Positions 6,854-10,709 of a DNA stretch of 10,709 bases are shown here, one piece after another (the first letter of the stretch is position 1; every line of letters starts with the position of its first letter). The notes beneath the pieces are model-generated. The model had not been told where the DNA came from and did no database searches. It saw only the letters and a program-made list of their open reading frames with translations. The DNA comes from Armatimonadota bacterium (lineage in GTDB: Bacteria; Armatimonadota; DTGP01; JAHWJO01): NCBI GenBank assembly GCA_019348365.1, contig JAHWJO010000113.1:1-10709 (forward strand). Reading direction: 5' to 3'. A program made the translations under genes and the position numbers.

Positions 6854-6864
6854 TGATGACATCA
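6854..6864. promoter_or_regulatory. Candidate antitoxin operator (11-bp palindrome)
   Basis: TGATGACATCA is a perfect inverted repeat around a central A, 40 bp before the antitoxin start. It directly abuts the candidate -10 element, where a bound RHH protein would block RNA polymerase. Function is inferred from position only. Confidence 0.4.
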
Positions 6865-6892
6865 TGGTATCACGATCCTACGAGCCCTTAAA
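6864..6892 (-). promoter_or_regulatory. Candidate promoter of the toxin-antitoxin pair
   Basis: On the minus strand TTTAAG (6887-6892) and TACCAT (6864-6869) are separated by 17 bp. A TG dinucleotide one base before the -10 gives an extended -10 form (TGATACCAT). The -35 is a poor match to consensus. Position, orientation and the adjoining palindrome support it; nothing else does. Confidence 0.35.
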
Positions 6893-6915
6893 CGAAAAAC
6901 GGCACACACAGGAGG

Positions 6916-7044
6916 CTCTTGGACCGCCGTATCGGGGAGGCCGGCGAGGGTGAAGTGAGGCAGTCCGCCGGAGAGGTCGCATTCGACGGTGAGGAGGTAG
7001 GCGGAGATGCCGGACAGGGCGGCGCTGTAGGCACGAGCGAGCAT
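6916..7044 (-). pseudogene. comM': Truncated duplicate of the comM 5' end (43 codons)
   Basis: From ATG 7044 the frame reads MLARAYSAALSGISAYLLTV and onward to AVQE (codon 43), matching intact comM except V10L, V34A and A39T. It then leaves the family abruptly and runs 17 unrelated codons to a stop at 6862. No ATPase core follows, so the product would be non-functional. Nine of the 12 base differences from copy A are silent third-position changes, which implies that both copies spent most of their divergence as parts of working genes. It may mark the original comM start before the toxin-antitoxin pair arrived. Confidence 0.9.
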
Positions 7045-7046
7045 AG
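6916..7046 (-). repeat. 131-bp direct repeat, copy B (comM relic)
   Basis: This is the second copy of the comM start region, in the same orientation as copy A at 5989-6119. The core at 6965-7015 is identical in both copies (51 bp). The segment between the copies contains the PIN/RHH pair and its promoter region. Confidence 0.9.
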
Positions 7047-7368
7047 ACGGCGGCTGGAAGGGGCAACGCGGGAAGGAAAGCCCTATTGATTCCGGTAGAC
7101 CTGTTCTCTCCTTCTTGCGCCGATTCCTCTCTGTTGCTACACCGCCCTACACCGGCTCCGGTATCTGAGGAGCCACTGACATAAAAAAACCGCCGAATAC
7201 TCTCGTTCAGAAAGTGATCGGGTGGCTCCATATCGTGCTTTCAAGAGAGAATCAGCCGGAAATCCGTTTCTCCTTCTCTCAAGCTTCATATGACTTTCCG
7301 GGAGATTGTTTCTGAGGCTGGAGCCCTCGGAAGCTAGCGTGGGATTCCGATGAGAGGAAGCATCCCTT
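7047..7368. other. Non-coding stretch between the comM relic and the MerR-like gene
   Basis: I find no supportable gene in these 322 bp. The open frames here show no family motif and low-complexity Arg/Ser-rich translations. Visible structure is an inverted repeat GGCTCC (7154-7159) with GGAGCC (7169-7174) and a seven-A run at 7183-7189. The A-run gives a T-run on the minus strand, but no strong GC stem precedes it, so I do not call a terminator. If copy B was the original comM start, the old comM promoter would lie here. Confidence 0.5.
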
Positions 7369-7869
7369 TCATTTGTCGTCGAGATCCTCTTCCTCAATGT
7401 TGGATTTCTGTTGCTTTCCGTTCTCCGACGGATGCAGCAACCCATCCAGCCGCTTGCCGATCTCCGTCAGCTCGGACGTGAGCCGGTTGACTTCCACTCG
7501 AACGGACTCCAGCTCATCGGAGGGAGAGTGTGAATTGTTCTCCATCTCCGGCAGGGAGCCCTGATCCTCCCACAGCGAAGGGTAGGTCTGGCGGGCCAGC
7601 TCCGCCGCACGGCGAAGGCTCATCCCCTGGTTGATACACGCGTTGATGACCAGCGCGATCTTGACGGCGTTCGCGCTGTAACGGCGATGGCGACCGCTCT
7701 GCAGGACGGGCACATAGCCGACTCGAGTCCACCAATCCAGTTGCCGAACGCTGATGCCGCAGCCGTACGCCGCCGCCTTCACCCCGAAGGTGAGGCGCGG
7801 CTGGGCTTCCAGAAACAGGACCTCCGGATTTGGAACTTCTTTTGCCGTTTTCGCCAATGTGACCCCCAT
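7369..7869 (-). CDS. MerR-type DNA-binding protein with C-terminal coiled coil
   Basis: The 166-residue protein has a MerR-like winged helix-turn-helix at about 28-95. YGCGISVRQLDWWTRVGYV (35-53) gives the recognition helices, SGRHRRYSANAVK (58-70) is the wing, and INQGMSLRRAAELARQ (79-94) is the second motif. Residues 118-146 form a short coiled coil likely to dimerise, and the tail (155-166) is acidic. There is no effector-binding domain, so it is either a simple regulator or a RacA-like chromosome-binding protein. I chose ATG 7869 because GGAG (7876-7879) lies six bases before it; the ATG at 7899 lacks a site. It is divergent from the ribokinase across 419 bp and is a plausible regulator of that gene or of itself. 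Confidence 0.85.
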   Translation of the reverse strand: MGVTLAKTAKEVPNPEVLFLEAQPRLTFGVKAAAYGCGISVRQLDWWTRVGYVPVLQSGRHRRYSANAVKIALVINACINQGMSLRRAAELARQTYPSLWEDQGSLPEMENNSHSPSDELESVRVEVNRLTSELTEIGKRLDGLLHPSENGKQQKSNIEEEDLDDK

Positions 7870-8288
7870 GATTGACTCCACTTCAGTCAGGTACCGCATA
7901 CCGACACAACGATTCTCGAGCCTCGCTGCTGCCCCTCCGGCGGAGGGATCCTGCCGACCGCCCGGATCCGGAACCCCATTCGGCTCGTGTTCGTGATACC
8001 CGATTGAATCCGAATCTTTTTTACCCGGATTGTCCGAATATTAACGCAACAACCTCTACAATTGGTACGTTTTCTCAGGATGTTCACCTATTCTATACCA
8101 TAAACCGATGCTTTCTCCAACCGAATATCCTTCCCTGCAAACTATTGAGCGCGAGGAAAGCGGGATGCCGGATCCATGCGTAGAATGTAAGGATGTAACG
8201 GCAGCCACCGACAGGCGCACCGGTACGCCGGCTCCTCTTTTATGATTCTCCTGCGCCAGTCACAGGTTCCATCCACGGAGGTCCTACT
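7870..8288. promoter_or_regulatory. Divergent control region of the MerR-like gene and ribokinase
   Basis: This 419-bp gap is lower in G+C in its centre (about 8000-8130) and carries repeated motifs. CCGAAT occurs at 8010-8015, 8034-8039 and 8121-8126, and on the minus strand at 7978-7983. Two of them sit in near-repeats GATTGAATCCGAAT (8002-8015) and GATTGTCCGAAT (8028-8039). AATCCG (8007-8012) and CGGATT (8026-8031) also form an inverted repeat. TTGTCC (8030-8035) and TACAAT (8057-8062) resemble -35 and -10 elements 21 bp apart, an overlong spacer of the kind MerR proteins act on. No small gene or RNA is recognisable. Confidence 0.45.
7933..7947. promoter_or_regulatory. 15-bp perfect palindrome upstream of the MerR-like gene
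   Basis: CCCTCCGGCGGAGGG is a perfect inverted repeat (seven-base arms around one base), 64 bp before the MerR-like start at 7869. In RNA it would form a tight hairpin in the leader; as DNA it could be an operator. A second palindrome, CCGGATCCGG, lies at 7962-7971. No T-tail follows on either strand. Confidence 0.35.
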
Positions 8289-9236
8289 GTGCCCCGAATC
8301 GTGGTGGTCGGCTCGGCGAACACCGACCTGATCGTCAAAGTCCCTGCGATCCCCGCGCCGGGGGAGACGGTACTCGGCGGCGACATGGCCCGGGCTCCGG
8401 GGGGGAAGGGGGCGAACCAGGCCGTCGCAGCCGCCCGTCTCGGCGCGGAGGTCGCTTTCATTGGCTGCCTGGGGACCGATGATCTGGGTGATGCCTATCT
8501 CGCTCATCTGGAGCGGGAAGGCATGGATCTCCGGTTTCTCCGACGTGCGGAGGACCGTCCTTCGGGAGTCGCGCTGATCTTCGTGGGGCCGGACGGAGAG
8601 AACGCCATCGCGGTCGCGCCCGGAGCCAACGCTGCCCTCACGACAGCGGATGTAGACGCCGCAGAAGACGCGTTCCACGGAGCGGATACCGTCTTGCTCC
8701 AGTTGGAGGTGCCTCTCGCCGCCGTGCAGCGGGCGGCTGAGCTGGGGCGGCGGCATGGCCTACGGGTCATCCTGAATCCTGCCCCGTCTCCGACAACGCC
8801 GCTGCCGGAAATGTTGCTTTCGATGACGGACGTCCTCACGCCCAACCGTCACGAAGCGCAGGCCCTCTCCGGCACGGCGGAAGCTCCCGCCTCTGCCGCA
8901 AAACGTCTGCGTGGGGCGGGCGTGGGTGCGGTGGTCATGACGCTGGGGCCGGAGGGGGCATGGCTGTTATCGCAGGAGGGGGAACGCCGCGTGCCGGGCC
9001 GCAGAGTTCCGGCGGTGGACGCCACCGGGGCGGGGGACTGCTTCAACGGGGCGCTCGCCGTCGCGCTCTCCGAAGGCCGATCCCTCGAAGAGGCGGTCCG
9101 ATGGGCGACGGTCGCCGCATCGATTTCGGTCACGCGGCTGGGGGCGCAGCCGAGCCTGCCCACGCGGGCGGAGGTAGAGGAGGCAATACAGGAAGGTAAG
9201 ACAGGGATCAGTCGTAATACTGCGTATAATAGATAA
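8289..9236 (+). CDS. rbsK: Ribokinase (PfkB family sugar kinase)
   Basis: The 315-residue protein phosphorylates D-ribose to ribose 5-phosphate in the cytoplasm, using ATP. It has the ribokinase N-terminus with GSANTDL (8-14) and PAPGETVLG (22-30), and the first PfkB signature APGGKGANQA (36-45), whose GGKGANQ form is typical of RbsK. NPAP follows at 163-166, TPNRHEA at 184-190, and the second signature DATGAGDCFNG (244-254) has catalytic base D250. Length is normal (about 300-315). GTG 8289 is chosen as the start: GGAGG (8277-8281) lies seven bases upstream. No ribose transporter or rbsD is adjacent, so a related sugar or nucleoside-derived ribose is possible. It is divergent from the MerR-like gene, and its last 29 bp overlap the convergent small membrane gene. 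Confidence 0.9.
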   Translation: MPRIVVVGSANTDLIVKVPAIPAPGETVLGGDMARAPGGKGANQAVAAARLGAEVAFIGCLGTDDLGDAYLAHLEREGMDLRFLRRAEDRPSGVALIFVGPDGENAIAVAPGANAALTTADVDAAEDAFHGADTVLLQLEVPLAAVQRAAELGRRHGLRVILNPAPSPTTPLPEMLLSMTDVLTPNRHEAQALSGTAEAPASAAKRLRGAGVGAVVMTLGPEGAWLLSQEGERRVPGRRVPAVDATGAGDCFNGALAVALSEGRSLEEAVRWATVAASISVTRLGAQPSLPTRAEVEEAIQEGKTGISRNTAYNR

Positions 9237-9534
9237 TCCCGCCGAAGATTGCCCCGATGAGCAGGAGATAGGGCAGGAGGGCGACGGCCACTTCAGCAAA
9301 CGTGGCGTCCGGCTTTACAATCTCGTACACGACGTAGATGAAACCGGCGGCGAACCCGGCAAACACCGCGAGGTAAAGGAGGGGATGCAGCAGCGTCGAG
9401 GCATCGGGAATGCGGCTGGAAAGGAGTCGATGCCGGTGCTTCCGGGCATCGAGTCGAGCTCGCTCCGCTTCCGTCTCCGCAAGCGCCCGCGCCCGGGCCT
9501 CTTCTACACTACCATCTTCTTCCGGAGGCTCCAT
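9208..9534 (-). CDS. Small membrane protein, two predicted helices
   Basis: The 108-residue protein has a charged, Ala/Glu/Arg-rich N-terminal half (about 9-40) likely to form a helix or coiled coil, and two membrane segments at about 49-71 and 79-101. It ends with a Tyr-rich YYTQYYD. I recognise no family. A strong AAAGGAG (9540-9546) lies five bases before the ATG. It starts 21 bp after the M24 peptidase stop on the same strand, so the two are almost certainly one operon. Its 3' end overlaps the ribokinase stop region by 29 bp. Both termini probably face the cytoplasm. Confidence 0.8.
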   Translation of the reverse strand: MEPPEEDGSVEEARARALAETEAERARLDARKHRHRLLSSRIPDASTLLHPLLYLAVFAGFAAGFIYVVYEIVKPDATFAEVAVALLPYLLLIGAIFGGIIYYTQYYD

Positions 9535-9555
9535 CGTCGCTCCTTTGGTATCCGG

Positions 9556-10647
9556 TCAGTCGATCACCTGGAACTCCTTCGGAGCGGAGGTCAGGATATC
9601 GCAGCCATTATCCGTCACCACCACGTCGTCTTCGATCCGCACCCCGCCGAACCCCTCGATGTACACGCCGGGCTCCACTGTCCAGACCTGGCCCGGCGTC
9701 ATGAGGATCTCGCTCTGGGGGTTGAGCGCCCCCCCGTCGTGGACCTCCCGGCCCAGGCCGTGTCCCAGCCCGTGCCCGAAACAATCGCCGTACCCCTTCT
9801 CCTGAATGTACTCCCGAGCGGCGGCATCCACCTCCTTGCCGGGGATGCCGGGCCGCAGGGCGAGGAGCGCCCGTTCCTGTGCCTCCCGCACGACGGCGTA
9901 GATCTCCCGGTGCCGGTCGCTTGCGGGGCCGAAGACGACCGTGCGCGTGAGGTCGGAGTTGTAATTGTTCATCTGCGCCCCGAAATCCATCTTCACGAAT
10001 TGGCCGCGCTCCAACCGGCGGTCGGTGGGGCGGGCGTGCGGGTGCGCCGAATGCGGCCCGAACGCGACGATGGAATCGAACCCGGTCTTATCCGCGCCCA
10101 TCTTCCTAAGAGTGTAGTCCAGCTCGATGGCGACGTCTCGCTCGGAGACCCCCTCCTTCAGCGAAGAGAGGATCTGTGAAAAGGCGCGGTCGACCAGCTC
10201 GCACGCGCGGCGGATCGCCTCCACTTCCTCCGGCTCTTTGATCTGCCGCAGCTCGGCAACGAGGTCCGCCGTCGGCTGGAGGGTGACGCCGGTCAGCTCC
10301 TCCTGGAGCGCCAGGTGCTGGCCCAGAGTGATCTGGCCCTTTTCCACGCCCAGCGTGGCGATGCCGGTTTCCTTGATCCTCTCCACAGCGCAGGGCAGGA
10401 GCCGTTGAGAGCAGGCGATGACTTCGAATCCCTTGCACTCCTGCTTCGCCTGAAGATGGTACCGGGGGTCGGCGAAGAAGAGAGCGGCGTCGGGCGTGAG
10501 CAGCACGGCCCCGGCGCTGCCCGTAAATCCCGTCAGGTAGCGCAGGTTCTCCACCCCGGAGACCAGGTTCTCCTGCCCCGAAAGGAAGAGGGCGGAGATC
10601 TCCTGCTCCTCCATCTTCTGTCTCAAACGGTGAACGCGATTCTCCAT
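9556..10647 (-). CDS. M24 metallopeptidase: Xaa-Pro aminopeptidase / dipeptidase
   Basis: The 363-residue enzyme removes N-terminal residues preceding proline from peptides in the cytoplasm, using two metal ions. An N-terminal creatinase-like domain (about 1-130, with NLRYLTGFTGSAG at 34-46) precedes the pita-bread catalytic domain. All five metal ligands are visible: D221 (KMDFGA), D232 (NSDLTRT), H296 (GHGLGHGLG), E325 (TVEPGVY) and E339 (RIEDDV). HSAHPHA (199-205) and H303 supply the usual active-site histidines. Length fits the roughly 355-365-residue PepQ/YqhT group. The start is supported by AAGGGG five bases before ATG 10647. It leads the two-gene unit with the small membrane protein. 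Whether it prefers dipeptides or longer peptides cannot be judged, so I assign no symbol. Confidence 0.93.
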   Translation of the reverse strand: MENRVHRLRQKMEEQEISALFLSGQENLVSGVENLRYLTGFTGSAGAVLLTPDAALFFADPRYHLQAKQECKGFEVIACSQRLLPCAVERIKETGIATLGVEKGQITLGQHLALQEELTGVTLQPTADLVAELRQIKEPEEVEAIRRACELVDRAFSQILSSLKEGVSERDVAIELDYTLRKMGADKTGFDSIVAFGPHSAHPHARPTDRRLERGQFVKMDFGAQMNNYNSDLTRTVVFGPASDRHREIYAVVREAQERALLALRPGIPGKEVDAAAREYIQEKGYGDCFGHGLGHGLGREVHDGGALNPQSEILMTPGQVWTVEPGVYIEGFGGVRIEDDVVVTDNGCDILTSAPKEFQVID

Positions 10648-10709
10648 GGAAACCCCTTGTTTGCGGGAAGCGATGACGGTATTTCACCGATAGTGTAGGG
10701 GATCACGGC

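Noticed and set aside
7183..7240. Terminator for the MerR-like gene using the seven-T run on the minus strand
   Set aside because: The nearest stem (six pairs with one G-U) is nine bases from the T-run and not GC-rich.
8142..8756. 204-codon minus-strand frame opposite the ribokinase start
   Set aside because: It is antisense to both the ribokinase signature region and its promoter gap; no motif is visible.
9385..10179. 264-codon plus-strand frame opposite the M24 peptidase
   Set aside because: The peptidase strand has all five metal ligands and a ribosome binding site; the opposite frame has neither motifs nor a start signal.

Overview
This window is about 10.7 kb of a high-GC bacterial chromosome. 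Most genes look about 60-67% G+C by eye, with Shine-Dalgarno sites in front of most of them and ordinary housekeeping content (rsfS, comM, a ribokinase, an Xaa-Pro peptidase). There are no rRNA, tRNA, CRISPR or phage structural genes. The mixture (GH32 enzyme, RsfS followed by a TPR-membrane protein, comM, a MerR-like protein, an M24 peptidase) would fit a free-living Armatimonadota-, Chloroflexota- or Firmicutes-like bacterium. No marker gene here settles the phylum, so that placement is only a guess.

Left part (1-3217): a minus-strand secreted phosphodiesterase/alkaline-phosphatase-type gene is cut off just after its predicted nucleophile motif. It lies divergent from an intact, leaderless GH32 fructosidase/sucrose hydrolase on the plus strand. 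Two plus-strand genes of unknown function follow: a soluble acidic 158-residue protein of clearly lower G+C (about 49%) and a five-helix membrane protein. The membrane gene converges on, and overlaps by 16 bp, a minus-strand gene.

Middle part (3202-7046), all minus strand, listed in transcription order: a truncated second copy of the comM 5' end, a vapBC-like toxin-antitoxin pair (ribbon-helix-helix antitoxin, PIN toxin, ATGA overlap), full-length comM, rsfS (ribosome silencing factor), and a TPR protein with a C-terminal membrane domain. The lower-G+C toxin-antitoxin pair is bracketed by two direct 131-bp copies of the comM start region (about 91% identical). Nine of the 12 differences between the copies are silent third-position changes. 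This is the most informative anomaly in the window. It suggests that the pair entered with, or next to, a diverged comM allele, splitting off the resident 5' end as a relic.

Right part (7047-10709): a MerR-type DNA-binding protein with a C-terminal coiled coil lies divergent from a ribokinase. They share a 419-bp intergenic region carrying four copies of CCGAAT and a perfect 15-bp palindrome. The ribokinase converges (29-bp overlap) with a two-gene minus-strand unit: an M24 Xaa-Pro aminopeptidase/dipeptidase followed by a small two-helix membrane protein.

Functionally, GH32 and the ribokinase are both sugar-use genes but sit 6.5 kb apart with no transporter in view. RsfS and the TPR-membrane protein look like a housekeeping unit. 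I see no clear candidate for a wholly new multi-gene system. The best leads are the comM-bracketed toxin-antitoxin pair, its atypical PIN active site (Glu for the first Asp), the uncharacterised 158-residue protein, and the motif cluster between the MerR gene and the ribokinase.
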